This document shows positions 63,801 through 64,000 of a DNA stretch of 64,000 nucleotides, in pieces. Numbering within the stretch: the first letter of the stretch is position 1; each line of letters opens with the position of its first letter. The position numbers and the translations under genes were made by a program. The notes under the pieces were generated by a model that was not told where the DNA came from, did not search any database, and saw only the letters and a program-made list of their open reading frames with translations. The stretch is from Adlercreutzia wanghongyangiae (GTDB lineage: Bacteria; Actinomycetota; Coriobacteriia; Coriobacteriales; Eggerthellaceae): positions 1 through 64,000 of the forward strand of contig NZ_JAYMFF010000011.1 in assembly GCF_035989245.1 (NCBI RefSeq), written 5' to 3'.

Positions 63801-64000
63801 GCCACATACAGCTTGCGAGTGCTGCCCGGTTTGATAACGCCCTCATCGCCCTCGCAGCGCACACTGATGGTGCCGTCGGGCACCACGGTGTAGCTGAGCG
63901 GAGCCAAATCCAGCGCCTCCAGCGTGGCAGGGTCAGCCGGGTCCAGGGAGGCCACCTGCTCGTCGGAAAGGTCGGTCACATCCAGCACCACAGCGCCGCC
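30698..64000 (-). CDS. Giant LPxTG-anchored surface protein (partial, 5' end outside window)
   Basis: One unbroken reading frame of 11,100 residues, still open at the window edge; the true start lies beyond 64000. No frameshift or stop is seen over 33.3 kb. The visible N-terminal part leads into an Asp/Glu/Gly/Ala-rich linker (about 63420-63590), then about 11 kb of Thr/Asn/Asp/Tyr/Trp-rich beta-type sequence. After that come six InlB-type B repeats (about 49780-52190), another ~7 kb of unfamiliar modules, two more B repeats, and about ten SdrD-B-like modules. The end is KRLPQTGD, a membrane helix (LVLSALLMLVLASLALALAL) and RRRKKKE, the sortase sorting signal. The protein should be covalently attached to the wall and reach far from the cell, acting in adhesion or as a filament. 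No sortase gene or enzymatic domain is recognised in the window. It ends with a strong terminator and appears monocistronic at its 3' side. Ligand unknown. Confidence 0.93.
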   Translation of the reverse strand, partial: GGAVVLDVTDLSDEQVASLDPADPATLEALDLAPLSYTVVPDGTISVRCEGDEGVIKPGSTRKLYVAVPYDEGALVVEAGPTEENPEAPVTYAEVRADLRLQALAQEEGASVYHANVVNLKSRFIPVSGSAAPATPAEPNGSDSDDDGDGEGDGDEDADGDDADGTDADADAAQDAAADDAAALAPEARLFAAMPLYATPRSNVSPDSVINPHPLLLSENELVPGADTSKGELAYLVKSTDLTRMNLNMTFGFQQGWVGSMLQKTSFKVTIPYLYKEQATGAIMSAYTYEEIRRQYMSNPVNGPVGNYNSMRLVLVPDSNIFKEWDIVDDRNRRITAQNWNNSAYYPDGFTGTFTLSYRGSNGRGEMGLNFKRPEFQVKFIGEIPENTGASVQVGGSNYVYNDMSTEYACRKDVEPGNMDDGATQARTITFIKTNLEWTTTVTNKWSPAMWDKYNYMVYRIETKNLSADADTVIDDLGYTFRMTGESYGGGGMRPEEIMAWTEDGRAVPSVHQENPGAIDDKTGKPYRLQGKPNEGGVLIYDVTALDDVIWDELDLDKFSNIDTFMALTDNSGNPLMRPISYQTGGMDAQITFVVTRDQGGTLVPKTDGNPNAPNNRVFLLALPYTNNFTPFTMNGVKVYPNVSLDTNSVAYFGKKAHYDEDYSWSKTLSNSDSFSEAKNGLQHTKTAFDRLSSTYRDGRSDARDRLGYLSKYRIQDIKATGNMPVSGNDLTLPYGAVINDDMPSNYELVNIEFRMKRVKQVLKLPDGTEREILNDLDDYIFLQGTDADGKPYTANGVQFEVRSAASATAPTSWVNLSTAPVLVGPDPNDADYDIYRVGGVTSADGIASLLEAQGVKAKPRNSTVTGSTGFVWTGNMRFPLAKELAKNSTLPLDITISGIMRAPASDGSGGRFTNTIKTDFGRKQWVVPIGDQGGYYSTAKYTSDASSANLLPESAVAPRVDAYPYDRRDDGTITWGARDGVVDAPMGQIRSGFAFHLSNTSTSRLEPGTFTTTAIPYVDKKKDAANNRYMLRGYETKYIVLSKDLLDNSDIKSVTVNYIDPNPSGSASSPGTYYPENAKQTFTLADLQRYAVAAPEAHGVNVPAGSIVIPQDALRSRLGAAYARSVSIDFDIFDGAVSAPAPNGGCFVALLGHTTYTGTYKVEGTFSTAYDGVSTQLSSKSHASLNVNPAKPVVYAAGFTGTPGGSCTYGSWNQGRASALGAPTSGFAFHLGNSSPTPLQPGHFITSEMPLERYGATDTDPGVRRGFETSQVTLSKALFDNTKRTDADPATGTVTEIIVTALDANDAPQTYSIKNVASLLDADGNAVLTPDMWGKNYFSTIEVKFDYFKNNVAAGSPAGSGALVRIYGTTTWLASKLTVTGMLESQYGDEGMEVHSVGTDLTGATVPGSPCQAILLPQNGNPVVDAYAFDRGKSSMFSGNGGTQTAPLLVKRSGYFFRLNNNSTSILQPGTFTVGDVPVNRVSTTDSAGNAVVEKRGFQTEKVVLGPRLFDVAQVTEVRLYALDVAAPVVLTAADLERYRVKAGSAEAAQYGADTVGSVMLPASLWNDEYFQRVEVDFDRFEASVTAAAKPAEDAYVLLYGAPSELTNVTVKGTLVTRHEGDQTATNSKDKKHENKATLSATTINPAITVTAGWSKDGANYNSGVQETFKAASAHQYPYQSATPTPYRWGENPDHEKAWFRYTLTNDAESSASNVYYDLSVNEQSASNVAQSPYRDVDGFMGTDLVIGGFSQSSADDPATPNAWHHTSGDIEGIDIIEADGVTRHRFTMDDLVPFIDVDGVLHLPLHGTDPDGNAVASAKTVRLRYTLFNGYVTGDRTLVAYVYGMMETHGSWMNDYGPWSWSDRYGLHNEPADNMYQYRYTRGNGVFGPLDNRYNRPDGTNTITRNYTVRNYIGWFDWSTSGTAFKPAAERPVSANDVTGTPVQVAHYADGVGYNFEARNATDSRSDTNRITYDLAQVSNKLDATAPSPGNFGFKTRTFTLGADLLELGLQRHGAAAGTSALKEIKFYFQSPVTGAVEDPIVITLDDLLKNLRTYQAADGDPFIFDVTAGVFATSKEKYLRKVVVEYDTIDPSYEGKVLKAQFRGKSDWWNNYNNTVLLNATMTAAQTGAIPASPGNTGRYGQDVSSRTASLNTPRPYLDIRVHEKYVDLGTGSYPNTNNSDGSAETMAVPYDRDFTVWAQLWNTDAVSYIDGADVSLNLGLGYETGIVQGPDSVTPTGSAWTGFHTTKITIAAAYLAQWENVGRLQLYGARDADTATSLKATLWPVYLNDELVGFKKSDKAIDRLTAALPPKVEEKDEDGNPVLDENGNPVMIQPPATHPTASGPDFFPVGDDGNFVLTEENLIYLGIDNLKNLTLYDWRDMKYSGVASGAQTVGFEGYSDRALGTHYTVLDGTTTVYLNNIREHALRDDGYYYRTTRHDNAEVLMSKMYFDANTRVGYNNMGNITGDRFEQWVYTTDANHNYYNSYWGWGGTERDNHLEIGYKALGSYTLDLRQNNGIDIESDCHYEQRWAQYYNDPADDLYTNRYHTIDGRTYNSAAEVEFIQNLDHNAFDAYYVRVRAQALPYMRSITVKYGDGSSFTVDKAALDAAGLNSVATGTDDKKYLRLNLLAKDGSGKHVADFSADEKNFYKDPFTGYENGGDPALADRVTQIVYRVAINQPQYTDATKAHARQTDFGTWFQYNTLNNDAFEVTGRFYQVKSEVYSTTEVRMTLGGDTGNGAERTGHKAVVRYDDGLRNAGNAFRSVFSYQDYVPTGYNGHSHQPNKMRHLRTSARANVIETGAYTRKGHLGGWENGRDGIAGFNGYTEIKFASDQYYSVSLQRRYGSWDWNNWNGKVSFSDEIVLRDDMPVCQPDPDLEYYGFLSTGLCLVNKGGDDVFSRVSYIKFRLRKYAADGSTTERYAVIKRDAMNLASGKHAYVYFERPNEDKAIQIQNALNAGDPVATLSLSENEFVVSYDIVMRNFGGEGDYAQEVGRHRGAEYNKNFGDIDVQVYGRPYTFLNQKATTLDDSTNYSRVFTRRYKSDVAEGTGHGFGNPDSLTPDPNGQWFGTLNGNASYNSQYVDTDSAYLMGYLIPFGYHFSLQREHDNSSVGNMPYFAAGDNLTPASSSFEARFQNYADGTPTNQENRLRASHINHATLTATTNANFRMQKVYIPSELLPDTPEWTKKAQVDAEGNPVLGAGNKPVLTADDNTDWLRVKSFTFTYGSVQIKLIYDADKKAWLIQNGLHPGDYLTWQQLKDRGIVSKDRLTDGTYAGCYSIDIEAYLREQFRLFAATDGAEGIRPSTYTAVSATNLIPGFAADIATVNRTYVNTRISTLSIEYDSPNANRRRQDTMLDSNQFLSGDPTGVRGNAYNYAFAYDGVYADRTLEDFVSATATTATDLAAGNWNEYATPTGNKTGMAYSPYTWNENLAITDVQSKDPNRAPLNSSAYVSGLRHDPTAGNTLRHRLAQMETSMVRGKAVTVNGNAATVFGYDNSDTDIGAPVSYSTDSTAKDWGIPDGALYPGDYVEYTLRVGNKSTAAGSDNDLALEHVDAMFRVQKGQRIVGWEVSKKKGGDGNWVADNTTDHPVVAMIGNLDRSQLREAPQQTDLSNVTDGAGNTVEAYDENRVLLFRVGENKWDDKGELTPKEQRTFDPGEYVTIRVITQMTGELETEDYLTSENTAANGTADTLPHRGSTVLADWFAVSAPMHGYLQYTVPGGGDADHNVWAYSNDMGGRWVNGYTTAHERTLYTIRPADPADQFMINRNQFGSRVYNYTRFYNHLGDYTRANDNHYDDPQISFNFTGLDPSTLLTGRPRSDGDTAQLTVHNLNNPTYHTADMTVTVRLTDDTGRQGFELTDTPKLATGSPGSYDILRDTDGKRVNLRYPADMPPSTDHLTKHDATLSNVVASVGSGGGSVEGDGDLDDGKDEVDKPRYTITYRIDEGGYFTVDDERKTEITNAEMDATATDKVTGATAWVLPGWAFDGWYVQKTAEDGTVTEQKLENIPNALSDQDTVANLNTVAADDGGSDAAGADTLYADTVFVAKFKPSTTQVYGITYQADANGKVSNESDGGIQVLGTAGITGSEALPNEGFIFDGWYVRTMDDEGKDVDTLVDDEHAVLAPEVAAPYVVKNADGLYTNTTFVAKFKDKSQRTFRITYTAADNGQVRTFRAAPTEGDGATGGIEVIEGPAATLTTPKMLCSTTDGLVGGEAMPDEGYSFVGWFLREEGPLGTPVDTPVGSTAQLDATALAQILPTDEDGLYLDVTFVAKFKANTDATYSVIYTAATGGTVDVAKNADLMALSAKGVTGATATAQPGYVFDGWYVRETAEDGTVTERKLAVGATLSADVAAANLAVTKLADEGEGGEGAGGEGGGSEGEGEGAEGEGAGSENATRAVTLAYADTTFVAKFVPAADNTYTITYEADDHGSVDIPSNTLQALSAAGATGSLATPDTGYTFAGWFKRETIVTQVPATDDDGNELRDDDGNVIMKDEVTFKDTPVEGAEAQLSPDKLTPLLNTDDKGLYANTAFVAKFKADPQVTYTVTYEADGGRVDNEKNQDIQALGTEGLTGAAATTTLSATDTEVPRFMGWFKRTYTTKQVPVWDTEQKVMTHEVQKPVLDADGHQTYDEDGNPITETVVEEMRDENGELMYEEVPKTDADGNNVQKRDEDGNLLYTEEQEAHDTAITFTKEEREAEGFDAEVLTPELAAPRLNKTADGLYADTIFVAKYEMGEPGGDTEEPEVPDEGGDTEAPDVPETPKKPTITNATVHESVDTETDADRGARPKIFIEYYDKLAADWITIDELDALTKAAETDESDPRHVKVSEEGYFANSNKFRFITAVRWTYYDVPVTRDNAALDSYGKTTPYALDDVALVGVARYQNNRVNGELTESWVASNHYVDVGYTHRHTEKTQLDFYKEGASGADGVLLTPARSHYSTDDNASVLKTKADSHTATSFTVFRRTPVIRFQNQVFQTEAQVTGTAATTWNAAQKTGYIPGEQFWYKDVLWNTRRGTNTGMDVEGELYNPVFYERIPLDYLKTADGDEITADYLADRLQKNIRWKNVFGEDVLDARTNGMKMKVTRVSEADAPELASDIGGAMDYNMTPKGYTANRGASGKPFNDMNPVSAAKETRFALFRIEWVVDPAYDGDRPGSIVPDWRAEVSPVDLANHGTVCVEVGDTIELWFDVTAAVDGLPQVYGDTSKAWSGTKGSEPVYFPRVGEYWHTYADEYAGWSNYTGRIYVNPLSGGGYTASRPGIGAAYVNNGSALMDMDSLMHESGFTAARVKNSDRWEMFDGSLTFIPGETTNQNAGENGWYTRPNSLYGADGHRGTYLDSDVRTANYVQWTRYTPLRPSGAAELIANDLPRYVKLINGYSSGWNSDCDDSAYDRDYNELVTWPRTRGELRTYTDDEGVATALPTKWGSTTPIVWSQTRVHLQKAWLATASEMIPIADSNMAAGSNPDGTPAYEAQRQYLSGRDAHEWWYEYWANRGTVRDHRGVLWGQYDVSLQYNQDYTARLQALNYGDRNLDGIEFTYIFPRGAEPKLDDDGNPIVSAQVLSGVNGPTGYSSSPYTSENYAAISADKVKVEVVQTPWGDYAGYDAPSSSQNPADYRNGLALKSSSSPDVSGDPAASSYEAVASADAGPRGTDYVESSQPWVLRITVTQPLGKWFGRDIDNQAANTADPDSYGGNAGYKINVNIASHIFSTNNSGYWYDRVLTRPVDTRDVTENKDTATKGVPSKASAYYQLFDIDHFEGRAAWEADTNKGDGDLNNCQPFGMDYVWNARYWYANSYANMDSAYDRAYGSPNMPAVNGRTVQNNTVSLEKMPAGTRMMDTTGVQWDKAYKTSGVEGTPAYYVQTGTRARVRKPVVRTWSTIGTNGVTGPATDYYMESEADSRQLNVHVENRYWWNRLAYNQQADHPEGDYYNYGGRWERLYHTYSVDGGQMGDVALPVVTVVLPEGIAPQRADGTPYNCIPDVPQVFATTDWRLNEAYDANRNTQGLLANGNDRNDAWKDFKATVTYEKVADEENPANEQYRFVLRFEARGDVDLTSETAQAYNASAPDQISVEATANGSRNREQRLRPYYTDTFKFNIITVGPARQDADEVSRGEVIRSYENIRTYVTSKVDGYQFLADSDISGNPYQMGNLAQYRLRGCQWDDTRLDARLATYRINDRYGNWIHFTNADYYDANNNGYQTATPGVMPRHAINDGNYTRNGEPAINWLPGFTKRYNEGQNGLDSITPGTSNAGIIVEDYRFRKNFALLGDATRGLNGNDTVRHTETFARTKRDENGNKTVGVPDTREDTGIMNGLKLRVAYPTVKTEYWVAAGTGADGKTAPATGTGAYWDQSIANSSTGARNNRYYWLQNDNAINFGGTSYNNAKSFEYGDTLWYTARFSNMNNGTQSSGAIKHAKLVFALDLPKEVTFYAGKTLMNSPAEVTDKNYEMYLGDQDGTDSQFVVEWTHRLRTQGNRTVTETFTPKQLIDAGWTVRIIHQPDYTSDDYTVSAGGANYAKPDLDDPTDVAPENPPVKALSHEGETVVFELAPPDDATDEEFLEYDTLYDAFFDGVHPDGYLGVNDVVTLKVRTRIDNLGDGTDALDDMGSTYRDRLNELRCWDGGNSTVYTTLHDTTMSWLDNTKGFNGAGWTHIFQNDVLADDGVTVLHKAGDAAVKPTRSRGSGGTPESDAAEGVFDFQPQYMERFIRWSRYNGFVRMVSDKAASIDTTTGEEIPAADYDKDGDLTDSYSYDRSGYFRVLKPSASVRGDTFIQRNLITDQDFDINLADDSHQGGDNRFVITQAINTGAAVNSFIVDWQVPYYGTSDALSYDAPLADAKQPVVRTLPYVAAVRTGIWEVPGAEWETKQVAIDKYGNIIPDAPPSGTQTPGGATTAAVAAAEAATALEAGSGVAADTAAAASAEPAAFGGHEPAARVLTPAAMAALYNDDTALPLTAAALGASDAAALADDEAGEGAGEGSEGGSDGAGDGSEGTDPVDPPVLSGRKFQVNYDLTTVGGTSSSPGELTVRVNQELPVETGDGITGCVAKPARDYMFLGWYKKVSVEGGGTEEELVDYDIDDDGNGVLSVDNVLASLNKDDDGNYTSTVYVAHFAEITYTVTYMAEYIDKTTDDKYAGPAHGSVTLSKSLADDKALSVFETSNQRAIDRLGGAKAVPDEGYQFAGWYRRTFDKDGNILKDELVTDIAQANGNSDLAEAGDWKAWINREISDDGAGIIYKDTTLVAKFKERPSYKDVNVKPLNEAAEIESKLRVFVLARIINPSTEAADRHKSVFGEQNGAAYNDRENYAFPGTDADRDYFFGEDDANDYNTADNAEGTWVILGDPAGYAVSAKENTLIDTTEYTDRGVDIRQIRWVVKAVPEGATGWDAIMDETAARETPVPRKFRLDVDAIPTKTNAAGQVIAGTEGKQEADDFDPERLNVGWSWQTDTNGNPIKDTSGKKNLIQTKSQMPSSLYDNAAGVLCHTYVLEDFVISTVALPLMGDETPIVRALNAARDGDASAGGSGEATVSKEAHLNHFVSAWVRYDDTKYAGAERDRVGFYRAAEYPTLKIDMEQAYFNGNATESYTWVTGRPAIDPEASRMMRYKITLTNLSSDQLKSLGIVNGRADFCSNPDLSLVLPFVEGFGAAGMLDNNKFKYVPYDQTTSTSCPLNLGYTSQAKSHDVPIMTEVLDDEGNIVKDENGNPKMTELLDSDGNIIYETIYDELASNIDTATPLWTYHIENQDASFATTSIVSKPNVSLSQPWVGGSLTVADKLGSVGSGYNRKFMDWRFTSALGGNTRGTLQMGQAVVIELMMPIRQDANTAISSDLMSATGYANKPGNYDPYIPTQQSNNKTSFVLDTRDSNLDGNTNQMMLSLQLEAAGFISNSTQSQSKYSSSQLATLYTQAINGPVGVPEGTNYSYRSQAENLGASEAIAKNYVRTVLLDVLPYKDDPKLLSGTYVPSQVDGEPGTMEKQDRGSTWNGWIEDLDSIKAWIISPTTDSNPDGRELRSDEAEIWVGPYRTDQISDGAGGTRTKLTVLTEDSLPELWAMLSPTEKAAWLNEHRLNPTALRAEGFVPLEELKRYVEAHPDEALHLKHSLRSIWVEVKKDDVILPMRGQIRLTYDMHAPLNLPKYLGSTKGDAVFDMNLDPDDKDLNPDLAERLAAVTQWNSFIQRINTNGASPTGDASARVVENAMAGAFIDAPDERGYLGDYVWIDANWDQLRNETDGTVVKDNQGRDTTMRKGPNGRYMVATDTRYNAATGEHESIYYDEDGNECLASDLFQDVDFDGEAEDPGINGVVVELLNENGLPVNRDGQVSKWIEGAAGDGSGRWVQCDQKTGEPLLNAGGGYINADAGAPLSFTTESDYYGNSGYWILSNILPGSYKLRYTFPKEYAGYTISTLYTGPDEDGDGVPDNKLDIEHREDDPDTPDVDETALIATTSKLIEVTPVEYGPEFADASNKDIFANPDAVHAKYDADATSYIVGISAPVTVEGQVFQDDKFWGTTATGALWGVQFDGEDGTNQDLMDGYIDRQLDQTDPMLPLVTSLEEVRLGRMRVELYEYFPETETVASEPAIDAEGRPAIFITGDGANCDWCAELAAGNPSGTAKEHYHHSCSEDTRLTGDALAEHLQRETIGDFKFLMKPGHYFIIRCEDHLGTRLLKPTPYLHTKDPLEMPTDDEDALWDNDLYLKKYTVPNPNYNPSDPESSPTKKITKGETYPFHAKVPTDENGQAIYEDGEKWKGYKVYRKFGLGFGLGTVGYLGNYVWNDLNYDGVQGLLEPGVPGVTVTLEQYWWNPDALGAGQGAWQLVDKEVVKNDETGQREWQDKQHKTRVTNQAGQYVFAGLSTYVVDPLDTDLDKMDDEKKKYLAGYRLRIDRSNLLTLNTNWGFTYRDSAVGEFGPDDETDSDIHTTVMNGPASGNPADPTTGGMIEVPVYYLNAAGDKLPIDQELGQGSDSMIVLAGPELDDSLASNVVEVSVPGLKKPLRYDLTNPQRFENWDAGLVEIPQASITGVLWEDADYDGLRNIADDPEDGDGAGDPVPPTGGEGEDGSDPTDPTEPVEPTDPDQPGEPVDPDQPEQPVAKKDRPMVGERVVLTQWYWDPTADDGAGAWLQSTTFGADLRTSHVVGTLPVQVPNPAYDPAGSGDALKPTITEQREVRVPNVTGAVAGGLVNWGADVGDGAFDKNALLSMVADVYDPAQWTDLAPGEVGVFTNEDGTYNFDNLPAAYTDAEGAQYLASYRVRLYATHVDDKGTPDESDDNHWLLTRSHMGDDRTIDSDVLDRSTLTVIDRVAETGGDRGDGSRVDEGRIILAGVTDKPDRGDQGSHVPVPGQYVQSGQNTIYDWLTLRTDGEDVTVETVTDEDGTELGDRVVFRGGDIGQLPAPEGDIAGIIWNDANSNGLQDAGEPGVPSTHALKVRLDRYVPDADAADGWSLDTAWTPLYEYPGAGGHWRFENLPSQRREADGSDTVFAYRAQVEAAPDVRNTLFIAKYQQGNDYTIDSDLRYDDSYLMNVDVAEYDVLLERRDADSFTGNVVTYAPSNNPNQGDGTTTGGATPSSLMSERASGPFTYDYDLAMLSDRASNDGGVEIPPSADIAGKVWKDTDYDGFIDEDEDIFANKTVILKRWTYDAATGAWSLADTITTQTDGEGNYRFATMPIATRVNPDSPVWSLNGYTIEINGVEEDVDPTGMGGRPLTLWQQMTDPDEPGGEQDRNSKVARPTSISESVYQELYTDGNYPITFNVAADTGAPVFQNRIVLTQRAGDNTATLPEYLVGGFDLTAPQGQEHMNAGFGQFRTTTLRGAVWDDEDYNGVRDVHIDRLDGSLPLTPATPASRAVTPEQGLPGLEVRLVRYCYRDGQWVADGDFATAYLADVDPAAGLYAKAGDTASVYAKTDAEGVYEFTDLPSFVPKGRGADKDEFYLASYRVEVVRDATTGQYVVTRFHTAAATTRTDSDMTTDVDHADGNYQVRETYDVVDAAGTVTGQRSDGRIMLSLPADGARNSQYAVRYEGLTYDLFDAFDVQRGGDAGFKMPATMVVSGTAWVDANADGVWDDEEGGLPGVTVELRRYWYDVDSNQWRFDRTYGTDGVGSTVSNAEGYWEFTHLPATGVLLPGDGIPAGEGTRAVVYGYRANVVGFPNGYYPSDLNAIDDAERDSDLDDGTTRLVPDEAHHGLIVLTSPAEDDEDDATIIAWTGASTERWSLANTHDSHHNDAGFAPESSAVIAGKIWDDDDLNGIQDVGELPIPLGTVYLERTKVPRSELTVDPAEFDKQGWTITDGAPGSDLNGTTGEPLVAASWKAPGTRAAAASTAAGRAAGWTQVGSCNVDMEGRYSFGALAMVDTDGLPWRYRVRYERPEGTFYAPVNLGANDDIDNDWAPDNPDVSIDEGGSPALDVVIPRVGGKVNAYGQLWKMHQPVNWTDRENEDGEPVGASVDFGFTWPPTVTIAGSVWEDEDVNGQRAYRIAEDDEGDDVQAGDRVWTEPGIDDVYVELRRYWYMPAEFVGDDPFIIQPKPEAPEKPVVPDTPGAGGEGEQPETPEGPDTPDTPVDPTDPVDPVDPGETTDPTDPDPVDPAAPVAVRASALVAATGERAAVPAADGGYWVYDTNFNATGIYGEVPGRYSDENGDWAFTGLPTTGEVSVNGVVHRVVFGYRVNVPVLPEDYEVTLLNEGNDTTVDSDLDEMNTRLIPDAPEGGLIVPSKRSDGTESDLSLVKNAPGGTPRSLAVAFDSLSNDAGLVPRQSVTISGVAWDDPDKDGIRTEDDEVLPNLTVRLERRVVAPAETTTRDDFGTYTTDGAPGSDLTAEGEPKERAARGIVRIPAADNGAWALEKPLALADDVTVGGDGAADGDGSGSADGSGDGTNPGDGSGDGTGDGSNPGDGSGDGTGDGSGDGSGDDGADDEPKYLSYGRESSPVISAGSSWQTVATVRTDGAGAYRFEGNPLVDGNGNAYEYRVVTDRPAGAEFVPSHAGASDNFDSDIDPMEGDDGVGATEALTVVKVREGLVNAYGQTWKASAPQHWTFETERSVDIGWWWENDSWFTKIFYKRLPQTGDTLVLSALLMLVLASLALALALRRRKKKEDEQPETA
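31257..31438. repeat. Gly-Asp-Gly-Ser-rich minisatellite in the giant gene
   Basis: Imperfect repetition of six- to eighteen-base units encoding GDGSGDG and NPGDGSGDG runs inside the last SdrD-B-like module. It is strongly acidic and probably a flexible or calcium-binding spacer, and a likely site of length variation. Confidence 0.8.
31675..39360 (-). repeat. Array of about ten SdrD-B-like modules
   Basis: Each module starts with a strand of the form x-I-x-G-x-V-W-x-D-x-N/D-x-D-G-x-x-D, as in YLGNYVWNDLNYDGVQ and DIAGIIWNDANSNGLQD. These starts fall near 39350, 37695, 36945, 35815, 35190, 34570, 33855, 33295, 32640 and 31735, with a degenerate one near 38515. The V-x-L-x-R/Q-Y-W strand and a GxYxFxNLP strand recur after each. 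These B-type folds bind calcium and make rigid stalks in staphylococcal Sdr proteins; the same role is inferred here. Pro/Asp/Thr linkers (near 32250 and 36730) interrupt the array. Confidence 0.85.
38129..38200 (-). other. Cys/His cluster in the giant protein
   Basis: Residues follow the pattern C-x2-C-x14-H-x-H-H-x-C (CDWC then HYHHSC). Such clusters usually bind zinc or another metal and are unexpected in a Cys-poor exported stalk protein. Metal binding is inferred only from spacing. Confidence 0.4.
42245..42975 (-). repeat. Two further InlB-type B repeats
   Basis: Two modules with the strand pattern Y-x-V-x-Y-x-A/L, then P-x-x-Y-x-F-x-G-W-Y-x-R/K, closing with VYVAHFAE and TTLVAKFKER. 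They match the six-repeat block at 49780-52190 but are 7 kb away in the gene, so the B-repeat array has been split or duplicated. Confidence 0.8.
49780..52190 (-). repeat. Six tandem InlB-type B repeats (Listeria-Bacteroides repeat)
   Basis: Each unit opens with a YTITYEAD-like strand and GxV, has GATG, P-x-x-G-Y-x-F-x-G-W-Y/F-x-R at its centre, and ends LYADTxFVAKFKA. Unit lengths vary from about 100 to 190 residues, through inserts such as the EGEGxGGEG acidic run near 50800-50890 and long Asp-Glu-Gly-Asn segments. Family: Flg_new/InlB B repeat, common in surface adhesins of Gram-positive bacteria. Confidence 0.88.
57590..61130 (-). repeat. Unfamiliar ~230-residue tandem module in the giant protein
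   Basis: Three clear copies (about 60430-61130, 59741-60429 and 59066-59740) and two diverged ones below. Shared order: P-x-V-x-A-x-x-F/Y start, GF-x-F-x-L-x-N-x-S-x-S-x-L-x-P-G-x-F, RG-F/Y-x-T-x-x-V-x-L-S, LFD-x-x-x-V-x-E-I/V, an L-x-x-Y segment, then V-x-I-x-F-D-x-F and a final V-x-L-x-G strand before K-V-x-G-T. I do not recognise this as a named domain. Predicted all-beta. Confidence 0.7.

Overview
The window reads as a chromosomal segment of a high-GC anaerobic gut actinobacterium, most likely Eggerthellaceae (Coriobacteriia; an Adlercreutzia, Gordonibacter or Eggerthella relative). This placement is an inference. It rests on the GC-rich codon use, a Tat-exported lipoprotein flavoprotein reductase next to a polytopic LuxR-type regulator, a DUF6125-like protein, and very large LPxTG proteins. 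Almost every gene lies on the minus strand. The exceptions are the DUF6125-like gene and a tiny membrane-peptide gene. I see no rRNA, tRNA, integrase, transposase or CRISPR array.

Layout from low to high coordinates. 0.1-6.5 kb: a tight minus-strand run of recJ (fused to a RecQ-like helicase), the (p)ppGpp synthetase/hydrolase gene and a metallo-beta-lactamase-fold hydrolase. 6.6-11.8 kb: a complete fructose PTS unit, transcribed fruK-fruA-ptsH-ptsI. 11.9-15.1 kb: queuosine-precursor genes transcribed queD-queE-queC, then queF after a 359-base AT-richer gap. 15.1-15.4 kb: a 42-residue single-helix membrane peptide on the plus strand. Its Shine-Dalgarno is buried in a hairpin, and a convergent structured antisense RNA covers its 3' half. 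This is a candidate type I toxin-antitoxin module and the best lead for an undescribed small system here. 15.4-19.7 kb: YigZ-family protein, an ABC-F ATPase with a repeat-expanded linker, and a DHA2-type exporter. 19.8-23.0 kb: the housekeeping set glmU-prs-pth with a 117-base palindromic element between prs and pth. 23.1-27.0 kb: the DUF6125-like gene, then csoR-copA under a textbook CsoR-operated promoter. 27.1-30.6 kb: the Tat flavoprotein reductase and its LuxR-type membrane regulator.

30.7-64.0 kb, more than half the window, is one uninterrupted minus-strand reading frame still open at the window edge (at least 11,100 residues). It ends in LPQTG, a membrane helix and a basic tail, so it is a sortase-anchored giant surface protein. 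Reading towards its C terminus, it has an acidic linker, unfamiliar beta-rich modules (including a ~230-residue repeat in at least three clear tandem copies), six InlB-type B repeats, more unfamiliar modules, two further B repeats, about ten SdrD-B-like modules and acidic or Pro-rich linkers.

Several short repeat families are scattered through the first 25 kb. They include GC-rich palindromes of about 20 bases and a 39-base element seen both between queC and queE and inside the copA coding sequence. Repeat material also enters coding sequence in the ABC-F gene and at the 3' end of the DUF6125-like gene.
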